Part shown: in pieces, positions 57,401 through 64,000 of the stretch
Numbering within the stretch: position 1 is the stretch's first letter
Layout of the letters: every line of letters starts with the position of its first letter
Assembly: GCF_018100805.1 (NCBI RefSeq)
Contig: NZ_JAGJEA010000005.1
Location: 1-64,000 of the forward strand
Direction of reading: 5' to 3'
DNA: 64,000 nt
Source of the DNA: Aquimarina sp. MMG016
Lineage (GTDB): Bacteria; Bacteroidota; Bacteroidia; Flavobacteriales; Flavobacteriaceae
Program-made: the position numbers and the translations under genes
Notes under the pieces: model-generated
The model's database searches: none
What the model saw: the letters and a program-made list of their open reading frames with translations, nothing else
Told to the model about the DNA's origin: nothing

Positions 57401-58263
57401 GTAGCTCTGTCAAGAGTTGCATTATTTGCAGCACCAAAAGCAGTAGAGGCATATCCGGATGCTGTATTGTTTAATCCCCAGGCAGTAGCATTACGGTGTG
57501 TTGCGTTTGTCCCATTTCCCCAAGCTACGGCTGCATCATCAGTTGCTTCCGTTCTTATTCCCATGGCTGTAGAAGCGTATCCTGATGCTTCAGTATCCCA
57601 ACCGGAAGCCACAGCATGACTCCCCGAAGCTATGGTACTTCTGCCAAATGCTATCGAATAATCTCCAATATTGGCAGTATCCCAATCGGTTCCTGTTCCT
57701 GATCCAGCTCTAAAAGCAGCTTTTGATTTATCAAAAAACATTCGATTATCATGAGTGGTATCCCCATCATTATCCAGACTTGGAGATCCAAAAACAATGT
57801 CGTCATTTGTATAATCACCTTTACTATTAGAAGTCACATTGGTTACCGTTGTAAACGTTGAATCTTCTGAGGTTTTGGCATGTAAAGCATAAGGGACTGA
57901 TACCAATTGTGAAAGACCTACAACGCTATAGTTACTGCCACCGCTTGCATCCACCGCCACTTGCAAATAATAGATATGATTACTCCAATCAACTGTTGTA
58001 AAATCATCTGTAGTGGTTCCTTGTCCTATTATCATAGTAGCAACACCTTGTGCATTGGTAGTTACCATATGTGTTTCGGTATATATCGTAGTACCGGTTG
58101 TGCTGTCTTCCAGAAGTTGCATTTCGAAACCAATCGATTGATCGGCGAGCACGTCACCATTGGTATCCCGCACCACCGTTTGGTAGTTAAATCCTTGAGG
58201 GCTTTGAGCAAGAAGCATATTTCCAGCCAGTAAACCGCATATTACTAGTAATAGTTTTTTCAT
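54457..58263 (-). CDS. YadA-head/fibre protein with S74 chaperone tail
   Basis: The protein has 1268 residues with a signal ending at GNMLLA-Q. Residues 20-130 form the conserved opening SPQGFNYQTVVRDTNGDVLA ... QLVSVPYALHAK. Residues 190-320 are YadA-type head repeats (ASGSHAVASGWDTEASGYAS, TAMGIRTEATDDAAVAWG). A long fibre follows, with three related 80-90-residue units ending in NVGIG-type turns. The tail is a peptidase S74 intramolecular chaperone: FSDRRWKKDFKVI keeps the Ser and the Lys five residues on that form the self-cleavage pair, then GYYYKWKDKPDTSTQVGVIA, a helix, and a coiled coil. Such tails help fibre trimers fold and are then cut off. The gene is 5 bp downstream of the LVIVD/S74 gene. 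Despite phage-like domains, the signal peptide and neighbours argue for a cell-surface adhesin. Confidence 0.9.
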   Translation of the reverse strand: MKKLLLVICGLLAGNMLLAQSPQGFNYQTVVRDTNGDVLADQSIGFEMQLLEDSTTGTTIYTETHMVTTNAQGVATMIIGQGTTTDDFTTVDWSNHIYYLQVAVDASGGSNYSVVGLSQLVSVPYALHAKTSEDSTFTTVTNVTSNSKGDYTNDDIVFGSPSLDNDGDTTHDNRMFFDKSKAAFRAGSGTGTDWDTANIGDYSIAFGRSTIASGSHAVASGWDTEASGYASTAMGIRTEATDDAAVAWGNGTNATHRNATAWGLNNTASGYASTAFGAANNATLDRATAFGVGNTASGQGATVWGLSNTASSYYETVLGAYSNEVTGEANSWTSTDRLFAIGNGTSDTNRSNALTIYKDGTININDSYNLPLVDGSSGQVITTNGNGTLSWVDDATDNLGNHTATENIQLSDKWLSNDGENKGIRIDADGNVGIGTVPLTGFALDMAGASGSDVIHRVRTNDRGGIGQVYVSGFSRYLKLAANDSGSSFEGIPDGETGLASNTPIVLSSNGNPNVSLEDNGTVGIGKLNPSGSFALDVGGDVNVDGDINVNSFTTTKMVADTLGIANSNPEYKLDIGGGFGENAIQRISTGNNGVSELWLRSAAVRNTRLISNSLSSSYEGIPSGGTGIASDQPFYISINEGINFSINSSGNVGIGTNGAQNGYKLDVNGSAIVSDELQASIGILDTLGIGTDNPGFALDMTGADGEDVIHRVRTSFRGGVGQVYVSGFSRYIKLAANDSGTAFEGIPDGETGLVSNRDMVFSSNENINLSLEDDGSVGIGTTVPALGYKLDINGNTSITGSLRMIDGNQQDGYIMVSDATGLASWQDTNGFDNQTLSLATNTLSISNGNSVDLSPYLDDTDTDDQFIDVFQLNGNSLELSLDNDGIGTQSVDLSSVVSASNGLSASAGNVTLGGALSQDTNIDLGSQDMIYNTTSGGEFLLQKDGVNKFEMNLNGGILFGTDLSFRDGSTSGTQLFSMIDDTNSGRFRIFRSGVASVDLNADKGYTFNENSADLDFRIESDNDENMFVIDASANAIGIGTNSPAANIDIEGNGDGEALLRFSTDRSWQFENENTGSNAELTLRSLVDNKFFNIKNSDGAVVANFNAQASPRVYLAPNGGRVGIGTTTPLYELQVGENGDGTEARANAWNTFSDRRWKKDFKVIQNALEKIQAINGYYYKWKDKPDTSTQVGVIAQEIEVVLPEVVATDDNGYKSVDYSKLTALLIEGMKEQETRIQALETQVNKIDRLEALVSELLNKSNNTPVKAE
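54540..54880 (-). repeat. Direct repeat coding for S74 tail (second copy 58390-58705)
   Basis: This stretch and 58390-58705 code for nearly identical tails (RANAWNTFSDRRWK, YYYKWKDKPDTSTQVGVIAQ, YKSVDYSKLTALLIEGMKEQ) and are also alike at DNA level. They are 3.8 kb apart in the same orientation. Recombination between them could delete or fuse the YadA-head gene. The N-terminal parts of both genes (57900-58240 and 60090-60450) are related too. Confidence 0.75.
55915..56955 (-). repeat. Intragenic fibre repeats in YadA-head/S74 protein
   Basis: Two units at about 56955-56690 and 56185-55915 code for almost the same peptide (ALDMAGASGSDVIHRVRTND / ALDMTGADGEDVIHRVRTSF, GQVYVSGFSRY, KLAANDSG, EGIPDGETGL). 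A more distant unit at about 56560-56290 lies between them (YKLDIGGGFGENAIQRISTG, YEGIPSGGTGIAS). Confidence 0.75.
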
Positions 58264-58268
58264 AATGA

Positions 58269-60470
58269 TTAGTTTTTAGTTACAGAGGATAGCTTTACGG
58301 TTATCTCCAAATGCCTCTCTATTTTGGATAATCGTGATTCTATTTGATCGTTCTTCGTTTCTAAATCGGAATTTTTAGTTTGTAGTGCCTGTATTTGTTG
58401 TTGTTGTTCCTTCATTCCTTCAATTAACAGGGCCGTTAACTTTGAATAGTCTACAGATTTGTACCCTTTACTATCCGTAGAAACCACTTCTGGCAATACC
58501 GCTTCAATTTCTTGAGCAATCACTCCTACTTGTGTAGAGGTATCTGGTTTATCTTTCCATTTATAGTAGTATCCGTTTACAGCTTGTATCTTTTCAACAG
58601 CATTTTCAATGACTTGAAAATCGGTTTTCCAACGTCTGTCTGAAAAGGTATTCCACGCATTGGCACGAGATTCTGTACCGTCACCATTCTCACCAACCTG
58701 AAAACTCACTCCGGGAGTAGCGGTATTAACACCTACATTGCCAGAGGCGTCCACAAAAACACCTTCACCATCGCCATCATTGCTGATCCAGTTACTATTG
58801 GTTTGTATATTTTGCGTAGCCGTATGATTTCCCATATCATCTGCAAGACTGGATAGATTTACGGTAGTTGCATCACCATTTTCAATCTCAATAGTAAGTA
58901 CTGTACCAGACAGACTGGCACCTGTTAAATTTTGCTCATCTCGATCTTGTACCGTTTGTAACGTACCGTCGTATGCTACTCCCAGCGTAGTTGAATTAAA
59001 CAAATTCACCACCTTTAATGAATTATCTGATCTCACCTGATTCTGGGCATAAGCATAGCTTCCTTGTACTCTAACTCCAAAAGCACCCCTTTGAAATCCA
59101 ATATCTGAAGCTAAAGAAGGGGTTGAAGGATCAGACACATCCACCACTTTTAGATCATCTGATTCGCTATCCACAATATATACGTAATCTCCTGATTTGA
59201 CCAGAGACTGAGGAGTCCCTCCAATCGAAAGTGTTCCTATCGAAGCGGGCGATACAGGATTCGAGATATTGAAAATTTTCAAGAGACTTTCATCCTCATC
59301 CAATACATATAGATAATCACCTTCGGCAATGATATCGGTAAGGTAATACCCAAAAAGATTACTGCTCAGTACTAAAGAGGGGTTTAATGGATCTGTAACA
59401 TCGATGATATCAATATTATCGGTTTCATTGCTCATTACATAGGCATACCCATTATTAATTACCATAGAAGCATTGTTGCTATCCATATTTAAACCGGAAA
59501 CCGTATTTGGTAATATCACTGGACTTTCAGGACTACTGATATCAACCACTGTAAACGCTTTATCCACACTATCATCTACTAGATAAAGGTAATTACCATC
59601 ACTGGCAATGGCTTCTACATCAGCGTCGATAGCTGTTGTATTGGATACTAACGCAGGTTGGCTAGGGTCGGTAATATTAACAATCGCTAAAAAACCATCT
59701 TGACTATATAAATAGCAATAATTACCTACAATTACTCCTGCAGATTTTGCAGATGAAAACCCAATGGTGATCCCTGTGGCAAGTTGGGCCTCTACTTGCG
59801 GATTATAAGGGTCACTAACATTGATGACTAAAAAATCATCGGTATCATCATTATAGCCATAGACATACTCATCCAGGACATCAATCAAAGTCAATCGGGT
59901 AAAAATGTCTCCTGTATCTCCTATAACTTCAAGATTAAAAGTGGAAAGCCCTGATGATAACTGAGAGAAGGTACTGTTAAGACTGTCAACACTATCGATC
60001 CAGCTTACTGTTCCAGAACCATCAGTCGATAAGATTTGCCCATTGCTTCCTCCATTTAATTGCTCAACTTTAGAAGCATTTAACGCATACGGAACAGAGA
60101 CTAATTCTGAAGTACCAATCGTTGCATAGTTTGTTCCTCCTGAGGTATCAATACTAATCTCCAGGAAATACGTATTATTGCCCCAATTGATATTTGCAAA
60201 AGTATCAGAAGTCGTTCCTGAACCAATTACCAAAGTTATTACACCTTGTGCATTGGTGGTAATTGTATTATGCGTTTCCAGATATGCCACTGTTCCTGTA
60301 ACACTATCTTCTAAAATTTCAATTTGAAACGACACTGTTTGATTGGCTAATAAATTTCCATTTGAATCTCTGACTACCGTTTGATAATTAAATCCTTGCG
60401 GACTTTGAGCTAGAGCTAGCGTACTTACCAGTAACGCCAACAACATTAGTATTTGCTTTCTCATTTTCAT
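58269..60470 (-). CDS. LVIVD-propeller protein with S74 chaperone tail
   Basis: The protein has 733 residues. The first ATG (60470) is used; a second ATG at 60464 is equally possible. The signal peptide ends at LVSTLALA-Q. The opening domain (SPQGFNYQTVVRDSNGNLLA ... ELVSVPYALNAS) is shared with the downstream gene. Residues 175-480 are a beta-propeller of LVIVD repeats (DFLVINVSDPYNPQ, FLAIVNITDPSQPALV, LKVVDVSDPSTPSLAS). A short fibre segment and an S74 intramolecular chaperone follow, with FSDRRWKTDFQVI keeping the Ser/Lys pair, and the chain ends in a coiled coil. It is likely a trimeric surface protein cut after folding. It is followed 5 bp later by the YadA-head gene and preceded 36 bp earlier by the HYR/fibrinogen-like gene, so all three may form one operon. 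Confidence 0.9.
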   Translation of the reverse strand: MKMRKQILMLLALLVSTLALAQSPQGFNYQTVVRDSNGNLLANQTVSFQIEILEDSVTGTVAYLETHNTITTNAQGVITLVIGSGTTSDTFANINWGNNTYFLEISIDTSGGTNYATIGTSELVSVPYALNASKVEQLNGGSNGQILSTDGSGTVSWIDSVDSLNSTFSQLSSGLSTFNLEVIGDTGDIFTRLTLIDVLDEYVYGYNDDTDDFLVINVSDPYNPQVEAQLATGITIGFSSAKSAGVIVGNYCYLYSQDGFLAIVNITDPSQPALVSNTTAIDADVEAIASDGNYLYLVDDSVDKAFTVVDISSPESPVILPNTVSGLNMDSNNASMVINNGYAYVMSNETDNIDIIDVTDPLNPSLVLSSNLFGYYLTDIIAEGDYLYVLDEDESLLKIFNISNPVSPASIGTLSIGGTPQSLVKSGDYVYIVDSESDDLKVVDVSDPSTPSLASDIGFQRGAFGVRVQGSYAYAQNQVRSDNSLKVVNLFNSTTLGVAYDGTLQTVQDRDEQNLTGASLSGTVLTIEIENGDATTVNLSSLADDMGNHTATQNIQTNSNWISNDGDGEGVFVDASGNVGVNTATPGVSFQVGENGDGTESRANAWNTFSDRRWKTDFQVIENAVEKIQAVNGYYYKWKDKPDTSTQVGVIAQEIEAVLPEVVSTDSKGYKSVDYSKLTALLIEGMKEQQQQIQALQTKNSDLETKNDQIESRLSKIERHLEITVKLSSVTKN

Positions 60471-60476
60471 CTTTAT

Positions 60477-60484
60477 AAGGGGTT
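60477..60484 (-). promoter_or_regulatory. AACCCCTT box before start codon
   Basis: AACCCCTT lies 6 nt upstream of the ATG at 60470, in the 36-bp gap after the HYR/fibrinogen-like gene. It is the same octamer and nearly the same spacing as at 42417-42424 and 63872-63879. Inside an operon it is more likely to act on translation than on transcription. Confidence 0.4.
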
Positions 60485-60506
60485 TTATTATTGTATTTTC
60501 TGTTAA

Positions 60507-63500
60507 TTACTGGATGACAATTCTCTTTACAAGAGTATTTTTATCAGTTTCTAGTTTTACCAAGTAGGTTCCAGAAAAAAGTTGTGATATCGGAATTTCT
60601 TGATGATTGGTTACTTCTTTTTGTTGGTAGACTTTTTTACCAGTGATATCATATATCGTCAGGTTTACGTTTTCGCGTAAGCCATTAATCTTTATATAAT
60701 CCCTTGCAGGAACCGGATATAGGGTAGTATTAGTAAACACCTGGCCTTCTATACCTAAGGTAGGAGCTTCAATAGTCACATTTACATCGACTACGGCCTG
60801 GTTTCCAGAACTGTCGGTAGCTGTAAACTGGATGACATTCAACCCTACATCGCTCATGTCAAAATCTGTTTGACTTAAACTTAATGCTGGTGTTCCACAG
60901 TTATCAGTAGCTGTAATAGGTATATCTGCTGGATTTATCGTTATGGTACCCACAGCATCTAACTGAAAAGTAATTTCGGGAACTACTGTGCTATTCACCG
61001 GTGATAAATCTCCTCGTACCCATATCCGATGTAAGGTGTTATTTTCAAAACTCACCGGTGCATCATCCATAGCCCAAACTTCGTTATTTGCTCTTATCGA
61101 CCAACTTTGATCATCTTCTGTATTGATTATTGGGCTTTCAGTCAATGCTAAATCTCCAGCATCGCTATTGTAATCATCTCCATTTTCAGGAATTGTAGTG
61201 GTATGACCAGCCAATAGGGTGAAATCTTGATTTGAAAGCATCATATCAAAAGAACCTGTTCCTGTTTTGATATAGTCAAGTGCATCTTGCTGAGTGGTTT
61301 TGAAATTCAGAATATTAGAATGGCTACTACTTTCTCCATAAAAACGTACTTCTGAAAAATCAATATCCGCTGCCAATGTATTTCCGAAGTGTCCCCAAAA
61401 AGCAGTAGTTGATTCATCTGTTCCTAATGTAGAAGAACCTAGCAGTGGCAAGTCTGTGTTTCTAATCTGAAGATCAGGGTTGGTACCAGCCTGGTGGACA
61501 TAGTTTAGCACCATTAACCAACCACCACCATCGGTATCGTTATCGACTTGTCCTTGAAAAGTACTCCCGCTAAAATTGAAATAATACACGCCGCTTGGAG
61601 CTGCTAATAAATCAGGAGAGGTAAGACTTGTAAATGGATTATCCTGGGTACCCAATCCCTGAACACCTGTATAGGATAAAACCGGATCGATTGTTTCGGT
61701 TACCGTTACGGTTGCCATACGTCTATTTACATTTGTATTGCTATCGGTAACTGTTAATGTAACCTGGTTATCTCCTAAATCACCACAAGTAAACGTATCT
61801 ATATCAATACTTAAAGAAGCGATCCCACAATTATCTGTACTTCCATTATCAATATCTGAGGCTACAATAGTGGCATTTCCCAAAGCATCCAGCTGTACTG
61901 TTATATTTTGGCAAGAAACTACTGGCAACTCTGTATCATTTACAGTAACTAACTGTGCACACGTATCAGAACCTCCGTCTCGATCGGTTACTGTCCAATT
62001 TATCGTGGTTTGTCCAACTGGATACGTATCTGAAGCATCAGAACCTCTATTAAAATCATTTACCAAAAGCAGGTTACCCAGATTGGCAGCTTTTAATTGG
62101 TAGTATGAATTGTTAACTCCTACATCAGCATCTTCCTGAAGGGTAAATGTTAAATCACTACCATAGGTAGTTACCCAGTTATTCCAGGTGGCTTGGGTAA
62201 TAGTAGCGGTTTCTGTAACTCCATTAAGTGACCCAGAAATCATACATTCGTTGTATACTTCAGAACCATCAGGCCCTGCTAACACAAAACATTCACCTAC
62301 TGTATCAAAATCTCCTCTTAATTCTATTTCTAAGATAACATCTTCTGTTGCTGTGATCACATTAGACAGCACTACCTGAGTATCTATTAATGTTGGAGAT
62401 ATTGGGTTTCCACCTCCTAAAAGATCGGTTCTTGGGCTTGTGGGAATCAACGTTTGATCCACTGTACCTGTAAAGGTAGGGGTAGCTAAAGTTACTGCCC
62501 CCTCGCAGGCTCCTGCATCATTACTTACCGTAATATCTGCAGGGCAACTTATCGTCGGAGATGCGTAAGCCACAACGCTTACCTGTGCATTGCAGGTATC
62601 TAAAAAACTGCTTGGGTCATCCACAATCAATTCTACAATTCTCGTTGTACCAACATCTACTGTCGTGAATGTAGCATCACCCGGATCTATAAAAAGATCA
62701 ATATCTCCACAATTATCTGAAGATCCATTATCAATATCATTTGGGGTTATTATTATATCATTCCCAGCCGCATCAAACTGTATTGTTATATTTTGGCAAA
62801 CAGCATTAGGATCTGTAACATCTTCTACAGTAACTATCGCATTACAAGTATCCTGTAATCCATTTTGATTAGTTACAGTAAGCACGACTGTATTATTTCC
62901 AAGGTTTGTACAATCAAAAGTTGTTTGACTTGCACTAAAGCTAAGAGAAGAGCAGGGATCATCACTTCCTCCATTCAAATCAGCTGCTGTTAAAGTGGCA
63001 TTTCCAGAGGCATCGAGCTCCAGAATAACAGTATTACAAATAGCTGTTGGTGTTGCAGCAACCACAGTAACTATAGCTTCACAACTCTCTTGATTGTTGG
63101 ATAAGTCTAGTGCTGTTAGCGTAACAGTATTAGTTCCAATATCAGCACAAGTAAATTCTGTTTTTGATAAACTAAGATCTACGATTGTACAATTATCACT
63201 CGAACCATCATCAATATCAGCAGTAGTAATTGTGGCTTCTCCTGTTTCATCTAACTGTACTGTAATATCTTTGCAAACTACAGTTGGTGGTATATTATCC
63301 ACGATAGTTACAACTCCAGTACAATTAGCACTATTAAATGATGCATCCAGCATATTAATACTTACATCATTATCCCCAAGGTCATTACAATCAAAAGTTG
63401 TAGTACGGGTTCTAAATACGGTGATTTCACAATTGTCGACAGAGCTTCCCGCCACATCTTGGGCAGTGATCATTGCTTCCCCATTTTCGTCTAACTCGAC

Positions 63501-63866
63501 TGTTATATTTTCACAAAGAGGACTGGGATCGATAGTGTCTTGAACCGTGACTATTGCGGTACATTGACCTGTATTTAGTTCTTCGTCCTGTATAATTAAG
63601 GTAACTTCATTATCTCCTAAATTAGTGCAATCAAAACTGCTTGGGACTACTCTACTTCTTAAGATACTGCAATTATCTGTGGAACCATCGTCAATATCTG
63701 AAACGATAATATTAGCATTTCCGGTTTCGTCTAATTGGATTGTGATATTTTTACAAATAGCTGTTGGTGGAGTGGTATCTTCTCCTGCTCCACATTGGGC
63801 ACTAACAGTAAATGAGGTTTGTAAAAAGGCAACAATCGCCACCCAAAAAAGTAGTCGTTTTTTCAT
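60507..63866 (-). CDS. HYR-repeat and fibrinogen-like T9SS surface protein
   Basis: The protein has 1119 residues with a signal ending at FTVSAQ (residue 24). Five HYR-like repeats of about 80 residues open it, each of the type TAICKNITIQLDETGNANI ... DIDDGSTDNC ... LGDNEVTL. A sixth HYR unit (SPTISCPADITVSNDAGACE) carries a roughly 170-residue insert with GGGNPISPTLIDTQVVLSN, perhaps a proprotein-convertase-P-like sandwich. Another HYR repeat follows, then a fibrinogen-like domain (DNDTDGGGWLMVLNYVHQAG ... SEVRFYGESSS), a last divergent HYR unit, and a T9SS sorting domain (TLYPVPARDYIKINGL ... VKRIVIQ). Fibrinogen-like domains often bind sugars, so a lectin-type adhesin is plausible. It is first in a likely three-gene operon. 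Confidence 0.9.
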   Translation of the reverse strand: MKKRLLFWVAIVAFLQTSFTVSAQCGAGEDTTPPTAICKNITIQLDETGNANIIVSDIDDGSTDNCSILRSRVVPSSFDCTNLGDNEVTLIIQDEELNTGQCTAIVTVQDTIDPSPLCENITVELDENGEAMITAQDVAGSSVDNCEITVFRTRTTTFDCNDLGDNDVSINMLDASFNSANCTGVVTIVDNIPPTVVCKDITVQLDETGEATITTADIDDGSSDNCTIVDLSLSKTEFTCADIGTNTVTLTALDLSNNQESCEAIVTVVAATPTAICNTVILELDASGNATLTAADLNGGSDDPCSSLSFSASQTTFDCTNLGNNTVVLTVTNQNGLQDTCNAIVTVEDVTDPNAVCQNITIQFDAAGNDIIITPNDIDNGSSDNCGDIDLFIDPGDATFTTVDVGTTRIVELIVDDPSSFLDTCNAQVSVVAYASPTISCPADITVSNDAGACEGAVTLATPTFTGTVDQTLIPTSPRTDLLGGGNPISPTLIDTQVVLSNVITATEDVILEIELRGDFDTVGECFVLAGPDGSEVYNECMISGSLNGVTETATITQATWNNWVTTYGSDLTFTLQEDADVGVNNSYYQLKAANLGNLLLVNDFNRGSDASDTYPVGQTTINWTVTDRDGGSDTCAQLVTVNDTELPVVSCQNITVQLDALGNATIVASDIDNGSTDNCGIASLSIDIDTFTCGDLGDNQVTLTVTDSNTNVNRRMATVTVTETIDPVLSYTGVQGLGTQDNPFTSLTSPDLLAAPSGVYYFNFSGSTFQGQVDNDTDGGGWLMVLNYVHQAGTNPDLQIRNTDLPLLGSSTLGTDESTTAFWGHFGNTLAADIDFSEVRFYGESSSHSNILNFKTTQQDALDYIKTGTGSFDMMLSNQDFTLLAGHTTTIPENGDDYNSDAGDLALTESPIINTEDDQSWSIRANNEVWAMDDAPVSFENNTLHRIWVRGDLSPVNSTVVPEITFQLDAVGTITINPADIPITATDNCGTPALSLSQTDFDMSDVGLNVIQFTATDSSGNQAVVDVNVTIEAPTLGIEGQVFTNTTLYPVPARDYIKINGLRENVNLTIYDITGKKVYQQKEVTNHQEIPISQLFSGTYLVKLETDKNTLVKRIVIQ

Positions 63867-63871
63867 AGTAT

Positions 63872-63879
63872 AAGGGGTT
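63872..63879 (-). promoter_or_regulatory. AACCCCTT box before start codon
   Basis: AACCCCTT lies 5 nt upstream of the ATG at 63866; see the matching boxes at 42417-42424 and 60477-60484. Confidence 0.4.
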
Positions 63880-63945
63880 AAAAATTTATTCTCGATTTGA
63901 GTTTACAATAGTACATTGCTTACCTAATTCTTTCCAAAAATTGAG

Positions 63946-63962
63946 CGTTACAAAACGTTACA
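63946..63962 (-). promoter_or_regulatory. Tandem TGTAACG repeat upstream of HYR gene
   Basis: On the minus strand TGTAACG occurs twice (63962-63956 and 63952-63946), exactly one helical turn apart, about 85 bp before the start at 63866. It resembles the GTAACA half of the ECF-type boxes but has no TACATT at the right distance. It may be an activator site. Confidence 0.35.
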
Positions 63963-64000
63963 CCCTAGCATATTTAAAAAAAAACAACGTCTTAAATCAT

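Noticed and set aside
54457..60470. S74/tail-fibre proteins as a prophage remnant
   Set aside because: Both have signal peptides, and no phage structural, lysis or integrase genes are nearby; neighbours are T9SS and adhesin genes.
63094..63543. 149-codon plus-strand frame opposite the HYR gene
   Set aside because: It is an antisense shadow of the HYR repeats, with repetitive low-quality peptide and no start context. Similar long shadows lie opposite the S74 and LRR genes.

Overview
The window comes from an AT-rich genome with the hallmarks of marine Flavobacteriia (Bacteroidota). Five large secreted proteins end in type IX secretion (T9SS) sorting domains. There are FG-GAP/ASPIC-UnbV and HYR/Ig-type surface proteins, LytTR two-component genes with reg-propeller sensors, and almost no Shine-Dalgarno sites. 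An Aquimarina-like genus would fit, but the sequence alone does not prove it. I saw no tRNA, rRNA, IS element or CRISPR array.

Region 1 (1-25,778, minus strand) is one giant operon read right to left. It encodes an RHS-family shell front half (2115 aa, with a thrombospondin type 3 calcium motif), a 3324-aa protein with eight plant-type-LRR plus Ig-like modules and an RHS/YD-like tail, a small secreted LolA-like protein, and an RHS/YD-repeat protein of at least 2889 aa. The last runs off the left edge just as the RHS core begins, so any toxin or polymorphic tip lies outside the window.

Region 2 (26,069-34,325) holds a secreted L-domain LRR protein with a T9SS tail, a TPR-CHAT protease anchored by a C-terminal membrane helix, and a divergent ECF sigma factor followed by a membrane anti-sigma/TPR-like protein. 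It ends with a decayed choice-of-anchor I gene. The main result of this reading is a 28-bp two-part element, GTAACA-N14-TACATTAA, found exactly three times. It lies in front of the sigma gene, in front of the LRR gene and in front of the RHS operon, each time in promoter orientation. This suggests a self-regulated ECF regulon in which a CHAT protease may release the sigma factor to switch on a large surface/RHS apparatus.

Region 3 (34,500-42,411) contains a T9SS cargo protein and a housekeeping block: era GTPase, an AGCS sodium/amino-acid symporter, fhs (formate-tetrahydrofolate ligase) and a TrmH/SpoU-family RNA methyltransferase. It closes with another T9SS cargo protein. Region 4 (42,595-51,713) holds a CRTAC1-like FG-GAP protein, an effector-binding-domain protein, two small envelope proteins, a reg-propeller LytS-type histidine kinase with its LytTR response regulator, and a small helical protein.

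Region 5 (51,714-64,000, minus strand) is a cluster of secreted adhesin-like proteins. It has an adjacent cohesin-like/dockerin-like pair, two tandem proteins sharing an N-terminal domain and a C-terminal S74 intramolecular chaperone (one with YadA-type head repeats, one with LVIVD propeller repeats), and a HYR-repeat/fibrinogen-like T9SS protein. Three surface-protein genes in the window share an AACCCCTT box 5-6 nt before the start codon.
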